Assembly (NCBI GenBank): GCA_026419785.1
Contig: JAODTK010003976.1
Span: forward strand, 62,001 to 126,000
Direction: 5' to 3'
Source: Sclerodactyla briareus
Taxonomy: Eukaryota > Echinodermata > Holothuroidea > Dendrochirotida > Sclerodactylidae
Length of the DNA: 64,000 nucleotides
Below the pieces are notes generated by a model. It was not told the DNA's origin. It made no database searches and saw only the letters and a program-made list of their open reading frames with translations. Of the stretch, positions 27,101-39,824 are shown piece after piece (position 1 is the first letter of the stretch; the number at the start of each line of letters is the position of its first letter). The position numbers were made by a program, and so were the translations under genes.

Positions 27101-28974
27101 TTTGAAGATGTGGAGCTGATTTTGAAACATTATTGTGCCGATATAAGGAGTTGTGTGAAACATACAGGGCGTCGAGTTGTAGTGATCAGTAGACAACATC
27201 ATCCACTAGTTCCCACTCGCCCAAACCCCGCATTGCCTGCCAGGGCAATCATCACTGCTACGGGTTGGGGCTTCAGCTGTTAGTATGGGGGAGTCACTGA
27301 AAACGAAGCCATATCGTACAATCTAGAGAACCCAAATATACAAGATGATGCATTAAGCCCGTTTACTCTCGTTTCCTGAACAAATGATATACTAATAAGT
27401 CTACACACTTGGGTAAAATTGGCTGCATAATATAGCCTTACCAGTACAGGAATTAAAGAGCCATCATGAAAGAGGGGATGGGTTAGCAGAGTCCATCTGC
27501 TTTCGCAAGGTACTTTCAGCTTGGCCAGTGCTTGCTTATGTAGAAGTATAGCCTGAGCCGGTCTATGGTTACAGTCAAATTAGGATAATTGATAACGAAA
27601 GCCGAAGGTCATGGAGAGACACTGACAGTTTGACGTTACAAGATTAATAGTGTTCAAAACGATCTTTCGGGATCTACCCTGACGTCATACAAATCCTATA
27701 ACGGACAGAGAAACTTTACAAATTCCCCCCATTCTTCAACAAGTGAAGCCATGAGGTACTGCCTCGTTTTCAAAGAGTGAGACCAGTTTGAAAGTCGTAT
27801 TAATAGCGCTATGGCCGTGAGAATATCATCTTTACCCCTAATGTTCAGTGGTGAGCTGCGCACTTAGACCAGTGATACCGGCTATTCGCCCCCCCCCCCC
27901 CCCCGCCCCCGATTGCGCACAGGGGCAGAGAGTCGAGCCCTTTTCGAAAGATGGACGACGAGATGAACTCCAATTGACTATCTGAGCGGATCGCCACCGT
28001 TGTCGCGCGTAGTCAAGAGAACATTTTAACTCATTACACTCCTACATCACGACGGCTATAACAACAAGCTAATGGTCTTTCAGTATAGTACAGATGAATG
28101 TTGATACGTTTTCGCAAGTGTTGTACTAACCAATGTTTTTAGGCCTCTCCTATTTTGTGAAAGAATATGTCAGCATATGATTACAAACCGAATATCAAAT
28201 ACCGCGCCTGTGATTTTAGTCGTTACATTCTGACTGAAATTAGTGCCTTCATTATGAATTGTGGGGGTGGTTCCAAAGGGTTTCTCAACAGAGCGTTGGC
28301 GCGTAGCGGTAGCGGTCAGAAAATTTCTAGAGAAATTGGTCACTCAGTAAAGCGGATTCCTGCAAGTTTCACCCAATCATCCCCGATATTACTGGGAATT
28401 ATTATTTTACCTCATTAGTCGAACTAAAGTTGACTGGGGCCGCCGATTCATGTTTCCCCCTACCCAACGCCTGTCTTCATACTCAAGCTCACTGTATAGG
28501 CCTATTTAATTCCACTGGAGACAGTGACCAGTGGTCCGAATCACCGATATTGCATGCTCAATTTCTGTGGTCTGTGAGCACGTGGAAATTAGAACAATTT
28601 TGTGCGCTTCTCAGCAGGCCGAATCAAGAGGCACTTACTAAAGACCTACAGACATATAAAACAGGGAAGGATGCGATGAATGATAATAGTGACGTCCCAG
28701 CTATTTTTTGTTGTGACGCGGGAGGGCTGACCCTCAAATAGGAAGGGAGTGATCTGCACTGTCCACTGATCGATCGATTGGGAACACTTTGCGCCCATGT
28801 TTGGGATTCAGAAGCCCGCTAAAAATCGGACCCCCGCCTTGTTGAGGCCAGAAAAATCCTCCTCGGAACCCTGCGATTTAGGTGGACTAAACAACATTCA
28901 AGGCATCCAAAAGTTTTTTTTTCTAGGCAAACTTTATAAGCATTGGAACGCTAACTTTGATATTACTAGCCCAG
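24111..28974. other. About 4.9 kb with no recognisable gene
   Basis: A minus-strand frame at 24951-25253 (100 codons) has spaced leucines that recall leucine-rich repeats, but I could not assign it. GC-rich DNA at about 26510-26830 is followed by an A-run and an 8-bp stem GAGGGCAC/GTGCCCTC (26851-26858 and 26871-26878). A C-run lies at about 27890-27904. No RNA gene was seen. Confidence 0.4.
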
Positions 28975-29085
28975 TTTGTAGGACTCGAGGCCGGCCTCGA
29001 GGCCAGTTTTTGCCGCCTCGGCCTCGGAGGCTGCGGCCCTTCGGCCCCCGGCCTCGGCCTCGGAGGCCCGGTCGAGGCCGATAAT
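28975..29085 (-). repeat. CCTCGG GC-rich element, copy 1 (inverted)
   Basis: The body is built from GGCCTC/CCTCGG words and includes a perfect 18-bp palindrome CTCGAGGCCGGCCTCGAG at 28984-29001. Read on the minus strand it ends CCTCGAGTCCTACAAACTG, close to the CCTCGACTACAACACTG tail of the copy at 30.6 kb. This is therefore the same family in opposite orientation. No coding content. Confidence 0.6.
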
Positions 29086-29629
29086 ATTTTTCGGGATCAA
29101 AATAGAAAAAGGAAGGAAATTATGTCACAATGATGTCTCTGGATTTGTTTAAATCAAAATCACCCGCGAAAACTCGAACTAATTTAGCATACTCGAGATA
29201 TCACCAAAAACTGGCATAGAATTTACTGGCGCTGCACTACTCGGGCCCGCTATGCGAATGCAAGTCCCTAGTGCAGTGCTGGCTGCCTAGGCTGCCCTGC
29301 GAGCTCTAGCTGGCCATAGACAACTTCGATAGTGCTGACTGAACTTGCACTGGCCAGTGCCAGATACGCATATGTATACCTTTGTGTACAAAGCCGTGAA
29401 TCCTGCACTGGCGGCGGCACATGTTAACACTAGATCCACTGACCCCCCCCACCCCCCGAAAAACTACTGCTCTGCCGTGATTGAAATGCAATTTTGTATT
29501 TAAAAAGATCATTTGAACACTATTTAGTATTATCTTCAATAGCCTAACTGACATGGTAGTCTGAGCATAAAAAAATAACACTAAAAACTTAATTCTTTAT
29601 TTTCCTTTAGTTATGATTGACTCGCGTTT

Positions 29630-29835
29630 GTTAATGTGTGTGTGTTGTGTTGTTGTGCGTTTGTGTGTGTGTGTGTGGCGCTCGCGTGTGGTGTGGTGTA
29701 TGTGTGTGTGTGGTGTGTGTGTGTACTTGGTATTGGGTTCCCCATAATCAGCACATAATCCCTATTGGTTTGTGTCAGGCCAAAGGTCATATGAGGTCAA
29801 AAAGTCAAGGCGCATTCAATGTATCACTAAGCCTC
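29630..29835 (+). mobile_element. Modular tandem-repeat element, copy E (fragment)
   Basis: A TG-rich microsatellite (29634-29725) passes directly into ACTTGGTATTGGGTTCCCCATAATCAGCACATAATCCCTATTGG and GGTCATATGAGGTCA. This reproduces the microsatellite-to-unit order of the other copies. The hairpin head and tail were not found. Confidence 0.6.
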
Positions 29836-30599
29836 TTCGCTTCTGATTGTTTTTGTCGTTAGGTTTGAGTCACTGGCTGTTTCGGATTTGATGAGTGAAA
29901 GTATTGCTGCTGCCTACCAAGATGTATCCAAAATGTTATTTTTATAGATTACTATGTGTCGTACACAAATTATTCAGATGGGCAGGTCATCTGCCTAAAT
30001 TTATATTTCCACGACCTTTTGGAAGCCCAGATGGTGGCGCCAGAATCATACTTTGCCTTATATGCCCTGGCTAGGAATGTGTTATTTGTCCCAGCTTGTA
30101 GTGCGCCAGTGGAAAAAAGTGTTTGGTCATGAAGGGGGGGGGGCTCATTCCCCGCACCACACACCGAGCCAAGCTTTGCTGTAACAGATGCTGGAATCAC
30201 TTGGATGTTTCTAAAAAATGCAGTGCCATGCCTAGCTTCTACGGCCATAACCTGTCCCTTATGAAGAGTCACAGACTGTGTAGACTAGAATATGCCCATG
30301 ATCAGCTATCCAAAAGTAATTCAAGTGATGGTAAATTTGATGAGAGTCTACTTATAGCGCTCTCACGACGTTAAAACCATTTTCACAACTGCATCCATAT
30401 TTGAAAAGTACTTGACCTCAAGAATAAATTTTGTTTGTTGCATATCAACTTGTGTGTGTTCATCCTCATTTTTTTGGGAATTCAAACCTTCTTGCTCCAT
30501 ATTTAATCATAATGACTACTGGGGCCATGTGGAAGACAAACAAATTATTTATGTCTTTAAAAAACAATGGTCAATTTAAAATGTCATCTGTAATATGAT
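29836..30599. other. No recognisable feature
   Basis: Unique sequence with only short frames between two repeat copies. Confidence 0.4.
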
Positions 30600-30732
30600 T
30601 GCCCCGGCCCCTCGGCCTCGGAAGTGTGGCTCGCCCCGGCCTTGAGGGTGCCGCTCGGCCTCGGCCTCGAGGGGACGTGCGGCCTTGGCCTCGGCCTCGG
30701 ATGCAAGCGTCCTCGACTACAACACTGATATG
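30600..30732 (+). repeat. CCTCGG GC-rich element, copy 2
   Basis: Iterated GGCCTCGGCCTC words in an otherwise AT-rich setting end in CCTCGACTACAACACTG at about 30710-30726. The same tail, altered, closes the copy at 34.2-34.4 kb, and its complement opens the copy at 29.0 kb. The family name is not known to me. Confidence 0.65.
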
Positions 30733-33700
30733 ACCAAGTATACAGAGGCAGTTTTACTTTGGAGGGATAGGAACCGTGAGAAACGATTTCCTTATTTTGC
30801 TTGATATTTGTTGCAAATTATATGTGGTCGCAGGAACATACTACCACCCGATATCCTAAAGTTCCCTCGACTAAAAATTCCCCTAGTGGTGCAGAGGTTT
30901 GCCCAATAGCAAGCAAGCAACAGACGGACGGTTGAAAGGTTAAAAACAACTTGAGTGGAAACAATTGAACCAAAGCCACGGGCAAACTTATAAAGTGTCC
31001 AGCTTTATCACACGGTAGGGCGTAACTTATTACCATCCCTTTATTGCGCGCGAAGCACCCCAAATATTTGTCCTCTTCTCGTCATTCAGAAAAGGCAGGG
31101 AAACCAGGACAATTTGTAAATGATGAACCATTCACACTGCTAGTGTCTTATCGTTGTAATGATATTATAACCTGGAAGCGTGTGATCCAATCGCACGTAG
31201 AACGATTTTTGATATATGCCCCTACTTTGGAGGGGGGGGGGGGGTCCCCTGTCCTCCAGGACCACCGCCATTTGCTAGGGGTTCATGTTGATATTAAGGT
31301 ACCTCGCTGGGGCTCAGAATTTGATCCCCTGGAGGCGGAGCCATTTTTTTTTTTTTTTTTTTTTGTTTTTTTTTGCATTCATAGCTAAATAGCTACCTAA
31401 ACTGGTATATGAGGGAATGTCGCAAACACTGCTGAGCCACAGATACCAGAGGGTCTTACAGAAAAGGATTGGGTGATGATTTCGCGTAGCTGAATCACTC
31501 TCAAATGGTTCCTTCAGCTTTACCGAGGGTTCTGTATGTTGTATGCTATGGCAGTAACAGATTTTCAGAACTGCATCTGAATAACAGTCAGTTCGTCAGT
31601 TCGCAAATACACGCCAACACTGACGTTGGCACCAAATAACGCGGGTGAAATATTCTTCAATGCCTTTCGTGATGGCGCGCCACTGGTTTGGTGTTGATAT
31701 GTTTGGTGGACCACTACCGTATTAATGTCGCTGCTCATCTCTGAAGAATGGCTAAAATATAAATGTTTTCCCGAACTCTATGAAATGCAACTGCTCTACG
31801 TTTTTACTTTCGTTTTTTTAATTTATTTATTCTTTTTGTTTTGTTTTGTTTTGCGAAAGCTCATCATTGACTAATCTTTGATGGTTTGGCTCTACCTGCA
31901 GCTCAAAGAGGCTTTATTGTCGGGGATGGCTCTATAGGTCCGAACCCCCATTCAAATACGTTTGTGCTCCTAGATAGTATTGACCTTTAAAGTTTGTCCA
32001 TTACGCAAGAAATATGGAGAATACATATTGCGTTAACGCATGACGTCACAGTTGAACAACAAAGGTACTATGTTATGTATTCTATTATTTCATCGTAGTC
32101 AATGGGCCGCCTTCGCACCTTTTCTCACGTTATGTCATATAGATTGCTCGAATTTCTCAAATGGGCAACATGCATGCTAGAACCTCCAAATTTGGGGTGT
32201 GGGGCTTTGATATGTCCCCCTTGTACAGCCTGTTTTGTTTTGAAGCAATCTGTTACATGGAATGCCTGTTGCAGGGTGTCTGAAACCCTGACAGGTCTTT
32301 AAAATTCACGAAACGTGCGGGTGACATATAGATAGCCTGTGGCTAGTAAAAACATCTGCTTGGCGCGGAGGATATAACATGTGTCGGTGGAGACACCAGG
32401 GTTTCAGTAGTGGGAAGGGGGATTGAAGGAGACCAGACCTTCTGAATAATCCCCCCCGCCATGGGTTCGCCCGGATCGAGGCAGGAGCAACGATCTGTTT
32501 CAAATATTGAGGGAGGAGGATATTTTTACTCCTGACATGCGCGCTTGCGGCCCCGGCCAGAGATACAGGGGACCGCCTAGTTCCCCTCAGTGTGCGATTT
32601 GATGCATTCTAGAGGTCGCGGATATTTGTTCTGAATTATTCGCCACGTACAGATGAAATGGAATTATATATTTAAACAATACAAAAACACGGTGATTTTC
32701 TTCAAACGGTGAAATCGGAGTGAATTAGCCCTGCGCTTCAAACAGATCCAGCCACTATGGCAGGCCGGCTGACCATAGCTATATCCTATCCTGCTCCAGG
32801 CACTGTATTGCAACTCCACGTCCATCCGTCGATGTGAATGGTAGAACTCATCTCTCAGCTGTTTAGGTTCCAACCTGAATTCTCCGTGTGTTCTTCTCGA
32901 TATCCACAAAGTCATTCTAATGAAAGTTACGACTTCATAGAAATATGGGTCCCGGAAGAGGGAATATCATTCCGCTTTCTACTGAGCACAGGCGCGGGTT
33001 CAGAATTTTTAGACGGGGGCGCACACTCAATGGTCCAGCAGCGTACCAGGAATCTAATTGATTAGACTATCTAAGCGAAGCGACACGAAAGGTTGACGCC
33101 GGTCGTGGAAGAATTTTGGGAAATGAACGCCTCAGATCGCAGGGAGTGACCATTCCCAGTCCTCGATGATGTATTTATTCACTGTATTTCTCAGATGTTT
33201 GTAATGATTTTACGGTATATTGTCTAGTGGTAGTACAACCTTTTCTACTTCACACATCCACTTTCCCCGGCCATGGACTAACCCCTTCTCCACCTAGATC
33301 TGATGTATTTATGAGGAACGTATGAAGAATGGTAAGGTTCACTTTAGGGCCTATATCATCATATGATGTTTGGCATCTTTTGGATTTCGGCTCTGCGCCA
33401 GTGCTGTTCCATTTGGGTTCAATCTTGTGGTAGTAGGTCTGTACAGAAGTTGTACTGTAGTTGGGGGGGGGGTAAAAATTCATTTAACGCTGAAAACTCC
33501 TCCGAATAAGCCTTGGCATTCGAACCTCGAACTCCGAGCGTACCGGACCTTTTGGCTGAATTCCGATTCACACGTGGCGAAATGATGTTTTCTTCTGATG
33601 ACATTCACGAAAATGGGGAGATTGGGGGGGGGGCGGGTAAATTTTTTTTCCCCAAAACATTAGCATAGTCCTGTGCATCAATGTATCACAGTTTTGAATT

Positions 33701-34204
33701 GGTATAATACCACTAATTTCATGGAATTTCCATTTGGGGGGGGTGGGGGCGTTGCCTGCTTTTACGCCAAACTACTGCCCAATTCATTTATGAACATTGC
33801 ACATATGCGTCACACTTATATAATTGCTTCCCAGAGTGTTTCCCTTCGCAAGGCGCCTCTGTAGATGCCCTTGGCTCAGTTGGAATTTTTTTTTTCCCAG
33901 TCTGAATTTGGTAGCTTTCTCACTCTCGTCACCTTCCCTGAGCGGCATGCATGCATCTCGCATACTTCTGTGCATATACCGTCCATAATCCTTGTAACGT
34001 TTCTCGATTATTCACAGAATATTTCCAGTAGTCTGGTGATGAGATAGGTCAAATAGAAACCCGCTAAATTAAGTCTCTGAACTGAAATTGTTTCTCATTT
34101 GAGGCTCATGACTGAAGAACATAAAACCGGCTGACCACCGCTGCGGAAAAAATTGTCATTTTCGATTATCTAGAAGTAATTCCGCGGGATTCGATTTTCA
34201 GTGT
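30733..34204. other. About 3.5 kb with no recognisable gene
   Basis: Only short frames. A T-rich tract lies at 31344-31374, and G-runs at about 31231-31243, 33462-33471 and 33625-33637. No domain, RNA gene or tandem unit was recognised. Confidence 0.4.
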
Positions 34205-34362
34205 TGTAGTCGCGGCGTCCTCGAGGCGAATTTGCATTGCTCGGCCCTGCCTCGTCCTCGTTTTGGGCCGAGCCGCCATACATCAGTGTACAAACTCACG
34301 GAAATGTGTCCTGGGTGGACCTCGGCCTCGGCTTGGCCGGCCTCGACTACATCCCTGCCGAT
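34205..34362 (+). repeat. CCTCGG GC-rich element, copy 3
   Basis: CCTCGTCCTCG and GGACCTCGGCCTCGGCTTGG words flank a less repetitive middle, and the block ends CCTCGACTACATCCCTG (about 34342-34358). That is a diverged form of the tail of copy 2. Confidence 0.6.
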
Positions 34363-35858
34363 TTTCCTAAATACGACTGTCCCCGGCAGAATCGGAATGT
34401 ATATCTGTGATACCATCCATATAGTATCACGTCATCAATTATATGACTGCTATGAAGTATCCTGAGATGTCCCCAATATTGGGGGGTTTTGATATTGTCC
34501 CCCACAAAAAAAGTATGGGAATATACCCCCCTCCCCTCCCGTACCCCGGATCGCTGACCGGTCCCATGAATGTTCGCCTCTTTAAAACTTCAAATTTCTC
34601 AAATTCCCCCTCATATGGACGGTGCTGCCACAGAGAGTGGGGCCTGTTTTACCGTGTGCAGCCAATGACCATATGCGCGACGGGTAAACTAATAGTCGGT
34701 CTGCCACTCTGAGTTATCAAAAGGGTTGCTATCGCAGAAATATCACGAACTAGATTTACTAATTTTCTATAAAAGATTCTACCCAGATACAATGAATGGA
34801 AAGTTCGGACTTTTACATACATCAGGTTTCGTTAAAGTAATTTTGGCAATTTTGATCCAAGCCTTTTCGATCCCTGTTGTCAGACATAGTTGAATTGGAT
34901 TGGTTTTTCTTCGTAGGTTGCCATATACACTGCAGAAATTTGCTCCCAGTAGCCATAATGCCGATAATGCCTTTTGACCAGATCTCACTTTTGAAGATTG
35001 AAAGCGAAAAATAGCTCGGTAACACTCGAAACAGAACTTCTGACATCTGATTGTCATCTTTTTTTAAGTCGAATTCAATCAATTTCAAGTATATGCTTGA
35101 AGGAGAGGTGTCGGCATGTAGTTTCGTCAGAAACTCTAACCCGTGTCATTCCTACTGTAACCTACCGTAACAGTCGCATCAGCAGCACAATTTTCAGAAT
35201 TCATTATTTATTGCCCTTCACAGCATTCAGATCAATTGAGAATACCAATACCCCGCAACTCTCCACCACTGCATCGTTCTCAATGGAGTGTCATGCTTGA
35301 GTGCATTTCTGTGGTTGTGATTTTGAACTGAGTCATAAGTTCGGGTCTTCGTGCAATGGACCCTTATGCAATTAGCATGTGGCGTGTCACTGTGGTATAG
35401 TTCTGATGCTGCTGGGATAACTTGCAGGGGGCAGTTCTGGTTAGGCTTATTAGGAAATTGTCCAATTTCCCTATCTTCCCACTCTCTGTGTAATTCCTAA
35501 CACAATTGAATCTTGTTTGTCTCCGATCATTTTTTGCATCTTTATCATACACATCTGACTTGATTGCTATTTCTCGCCAGAAAAATCAATTTTAACAACC
35601 GCGCAATTCCTATTTGGCCTCCATAGATTGCCTACTTTGCCCCCTGACCTGACCAACAATGCATCGCGAGAGGCTGTTTTGCGAAAAGGCTAATTGCTCC
35701 ATACTCCATGCATACCAGGTTACACTTATAATTATAAGTTATGCAATCATGCCCAAGTTGGTACCCCACGGGGATGAAGGCGCTTAGTGGTTAGGGAGTG
35801 TTAGCGATTAGGTCTGGAGGGTGGGGTTATGGAAGGCCGAATGCACACCAAAAATTAT
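34363..35858. other. No recognisable feature
   Basis: Unique AT-rich sequence with short frames only. No domain was identified on either strand. Confidence 0.4.
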
Positions 35859-36395
35859 GCGGCTATACTCCGTTCTGATACGTGAATCTTCCGCGGAATA
35901 ACGACCTAGAAGGGCTTATTCCACCTATGTTCCAGGCCACATAATGATAAAATTGCTCGTTTTATTGCCAATGAAAATGGGTGGCACGAAAATGACGCCA
36001 TTCGTGCTAAAAGTCAAGTCAATCATTGTGTTACCCGTCAGTTTTCCGAGTGCCGTAGAATTAGTTCCTTGTCATTATTGCACCGTCTCATGCCTAATAA
36101 CTCCTTCCTTTTCTCATTATTCGTCTCTTTCGAAGGGCATTAATGACTTATCGCTCGTTATCCCACCTATCCGTTTCGTATAATGACTTAGCTGGTCTTT
36201 ATTCCTCCTCTCTCAGTTCATAATTATGACTTAGTTTCTCGTTTTCTGCTACCCGATTCATAAAAATGCCGAATTACTCATATTAATGCCTGTCTTCGAT
36301 CCATAACATGACTCGATTACTCATTATGTGGCCTGGAGCGTAGACAGCACAATGAGATTCTCGGTCGTTATTCCGCCTGAAGATACGTGTCAGAA
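35859..36395. repeat. Degenerate tandem repeat, unit about 41 bp
   Basis: The theme ATAATGACTTA, then CTCGTTATTCC, then CCTATCCGTTC recurs with starts near 35943, 36139, 36180, 36222, 36263 and 36303. Copies near 36.1-36.35 kb are clearest, and those nearer 36.0 kb are more diverged. The array ends about 0.8 kb upstream of the EIF2B3 start codon. Confidence 0.7.
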
Positions 36396-37209
36396 CAAGT
36401 TAGCCGGCATAATTTTTTGCCCGGCGCATCCGTGCCTTATTCCGTTGATAGAATTATATATAGAATATGGCGCTGTTCCGTGAGTCTACACAGTTTTCTG
36501 GCACGATACGAGGAGTATGGAGAATTTGTTTCCGATCAATATAGAATTGTGACCAGTCTGAATGATGTGTATAATAATGCTATGGTGTTCATTTACGATG
36601 TGCACATAGCTGCCAACACCTATCATCGTTTAAACTAGCCTAGTTTGTAATTCATCTCAACTTCTCTCTGGAATCGACACGCATGGAAAGGGCATTATTG
36701 CTCGGATGATAGCAAAGAAACACTAAAATAAAGCGCCGATTGTGAGTTTTCTTTTCCTTCAATTTTTTCTCAGCCAATTCCCTCACACTAAACGCAAATT
36801 TTCCATTTTTGGGCAGCGAAAACACAAACTGGCAACCCCTGATTTGAAAATTGACCATTGGAAGAATTTCCTTTACCTTCCCCAGTTCATTCCCGGGAGA
36901 GCGCTTTATTTTTGAAGAGCGCCAATTATTCCTGGGAGGGCGACAATTTTACGTGCAATAAGAACTTACTTCTAGTCATTATGCAGCTCTCACGTCTCCT
37001 GACCTAAGGTGGACCACGGCGCCAAGGTGGTCTCTAAGCCACTCCAAGGCCCAGCATTTGACGGAAAGCCTCCCCTGAGTTTGAAATTCTGGGCAAACTC
37101 ATCCAAATACTATACTTCTTCAAACAGGGAACTGTAGACAAATTCATTTATTAGTTTCCTCTGGCAATTCCCATAATTTTGCATGTACATTTTTTATCTT
37201 TTTGAGCAG
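36396..37209. other. Upstream region of the EIF2B3-like gene
   Basis: About 0.8 kb before the first coding exon. No clear TATA box or initiator can be defended. A T-rich tract ending in an AG (37208-37209) lies eight bases before the start codon. It could be the acceptor of an intron in the 5' untranslated region, in which case the promoter is further left. Confidence 0.35.
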
Positions 37210-37217
37210 AAACACTT

Positions 37218-37361
37218 ATGGAGTTCCATCCTGTTGTGATGCAGCAGGTCGTGGGTTCCAGGATGGTTGACCTACAACGAACAAGCCAATCCACTCCTTC
37301 CGATTGGCAACAAACCAATGCTCGGTACTCCTGCAACTGCTGGAGAAAGCCGGGTTTGAAA
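37218..37361 (+). CDS. EIF2B3: eIF2B gamma, coding exon 1 (start codon, frame broken)
   Basis: The ATG at 37218 opens MEFHPVVM, matching the MEFQAVVM start of human eIF2B gamma. The next bases fit the nucleotidyltransferase signature (small residues, G-x-G-S-R-M, then DL) only if one G is missing after the second ATG and one is extra before TCCAGGATG. Further on, words for N-K-P, L-P-I-G-N-K-P-M-L and Q-L-L-E-K-A-G-F-E occur in changing frames, equivalent to the human stretch ending LLERVGFE. I infer about four or five one-base indels in 144 nt. The donor is AAA|gtaatt. The final A joins GT of exon 2 to give Ser in phase 1. An acceptor-like T-rich tract ends at 37209. Confidence 0.75.
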
Positions 37362-39824
37362 GTAATTTTGAATGTTTTTATATGTACTTTCCTCACATGA
37401 TGGCCGTGGTATCACAAGGGGGTCAGGGACGGTCAGTTGAAACCCCTCTACAGATCTAGGGGCGCCAAACGAAGGTAGTCCTACGCGGGATTTTTTGACA
37501 AACCGGGGGCAAACAGCAAACAGAAATAACTTGAAGATTTATGGGCCAAAATAAATAAGTTTCTGCCAGAAAAGAGGCACAGCAATTTCACAATAACCCC
37601 TCCCCTTTCCGTTTCTTTAGTTTCCCTTGCTAAAACCCTGCGGTATATTCAGTCCATGGCACACGGGGTACACTGTTTGCCCCAAACTTGCAAATGGCTG
37701 TGCGCATTTATTTACTTGCAGTGGCATATCATAGCATCATGCAATCAGTCATTCCTCGAACTAAAGCTGATCAAAATACAGTCTCCAGTCAAAAGGCTGC
37801 GGTGCTCTGCAACTTATAGCCCATGAGTATTGAATGTGAAGAATTCAGAAAGTTGAACATGGACGCATGATTGACAAAGCTCTTGGGAGGCCAATCTGGA
37901 CGTTCCGGTCCGCGCTTCATGACTTGAAATAGACGGCCTCACAAGTTTCAGCTGGCACCAAATAAGGTACATAAACACTATACTATTAACCTCCCCAAAA
38001 TGGAGAAATAAAGAGGGTAAAATGTGTAAATAGTGAAATGGACAGTAAGAATAGGGTAAATTTTTAGAGTAGGGTAGTGCAGGCCCTTAGCCAAGGGGTC
38101 AGAGCGTTCAACGCCCACACCTAATCGCGAAGGCCACTTTTCCAAAGCCCTATACCAAAAAAGCAGAATATTAGAATATAAATTTAAACCTGAGTTCAGA
38201 AATTCAGATCACGTTCGAACAATCATTCTTTTTTCTCGAATGGTGTTCACCACGGTTGAATGCATTGACATTTCATGCTTGACAAAGGATCATGCTCCAA
38301 ATTGCAGAGAATTGAGGAGGCCCATATTTGGAAAAAAAGATCCTTCATCCTGGAAAAAGACTCACCCCTCCATATTTGTCGGCTACGGCCTGTACCCCCG
38401 AAAAAATATTCTGAAATTCGGAAAAATGAGATTGGAGGAAATATCTGAAGGAAAGGCAGAGCTGCTCAGATTTTCTGCTAACTGGCATGATTTAAATAAA
38501 ATGCCCCCCAAAATTTCACAGGTTCCCCTCCATGGGACGGCTGAAATTCAGAATAAATTGTCTAACATTCCTAAATTGAGAGGGGTCTGTATGCCTCTAG
38601 TTATGTAGTGGCAGTGTACCATCACCAACATTCTGTTCGTACCTCATCTGCTGTCTCGGAAGACTAAAACAGGTGATGGTCTATCGTCCGTGAGAGGGGG
38701 CACATATCGGGGATCTGACCCCGCCCCCCCCTCCAAACTTGTCCTTGTGACAACCACTGCAATTGTGGTGATTGACCTTTGTAAAAAAGAGGTATTATCA
38801 CCCTAGTGCCTATTTGCAATAAGTTTCATTTGTCGGCTGTGAGCAGTCTTGTTGAAATTGAACTTTGATCCTCTAGGTTAGGAGAAAGTGGTCGGGTCCT
38901 GAAGTTCACTGATCGTCCTTTTGGATGGGGAAGTAAATGGAGGTTTCCGGGAGCAGGTTGGAATTGGTTACAAACCTGCCTCGATATCCTTTGAGCACTA
39001 GTCGAGAAAGAAGGCGAGTTATCACCAATGCTCATCCACGATTAATGCTGCCAGGGTTCATAGACGAGCCTTAGTTGGCTTCCGGAACCCGTATAAATCA
39101 AATAATCAAACCATCTATAAGCCGATTTCATACTCAATGGCACCTACCTGAACTCCCAAACCATGATCATACTTTCTTGAATGAACCAACCTTTACCACC
39201 CCACAATCACCCCTATAACTACTAGCAAAAGGACCCAAAAGAACCCATCATGTTGAATGTCTGTCCCAAAATACTACTGGTGAATAATATGGGACTGGTC
39301 CCCTCCTGCTGAAATCATGCCTAGTGAGTTGTTTTCACATTCCGTTAGGCCACCAATTACTACCAGGTATTGGATAGGAACCCTTTTTTGTCCCCCAAAT
39401 AAGCCCAGAATCAGAGCTTGGAACGGTGATCATGCTATAGTTTGTTCAGACTCTTAGCCTATCGAAACAACATAAACAGAAATTTACGGGTGTACAATAT
39501 ACATAGCAGGCCAATCCAAGTATATGGTACAGTGATTTTGGGAAATAGTGTTCAGCCATTGTAATCAAGGCTTGATTGTCCGGGAATAAACAATATTATC
39601 AGGGTGGAAATCTTTTGTTGTATCATTTGCGAGACAGTTCATCCAACTGTGCAGTGCATCCTGTAATTGAAAAAATACTGAATACACCCTGGTAAGGCGC
39701 AAGGGCTAGCACCAAGCATCGAATATTGGTCTTCAATTTGTGCACAACATTGGCGCGGGGCTCTACAGTAGGCACGGTACTTGACATTTATAATAATCCA
39801 AAACTGAAAACTTCCTCATTACAG
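37362..39824 (+). other. Intron 1 of the eIF2B gamma gene
   Basis: Phase-1 intron, gtaatt...ttacag. It holds a 122-codon open frame at 38240-38608 with no recognisable domain. A minus-strand frame at 38826-39035 is also unassigned. No repeat element was recognised with confidence. Confidence 0.6.

Noticed and set aside
38240-38608. 122-codon plus-strand frame as a further exon
   Set aside because: It lies within intron 1, does not resemble eIF2B gamma, and has no matching splice phase.
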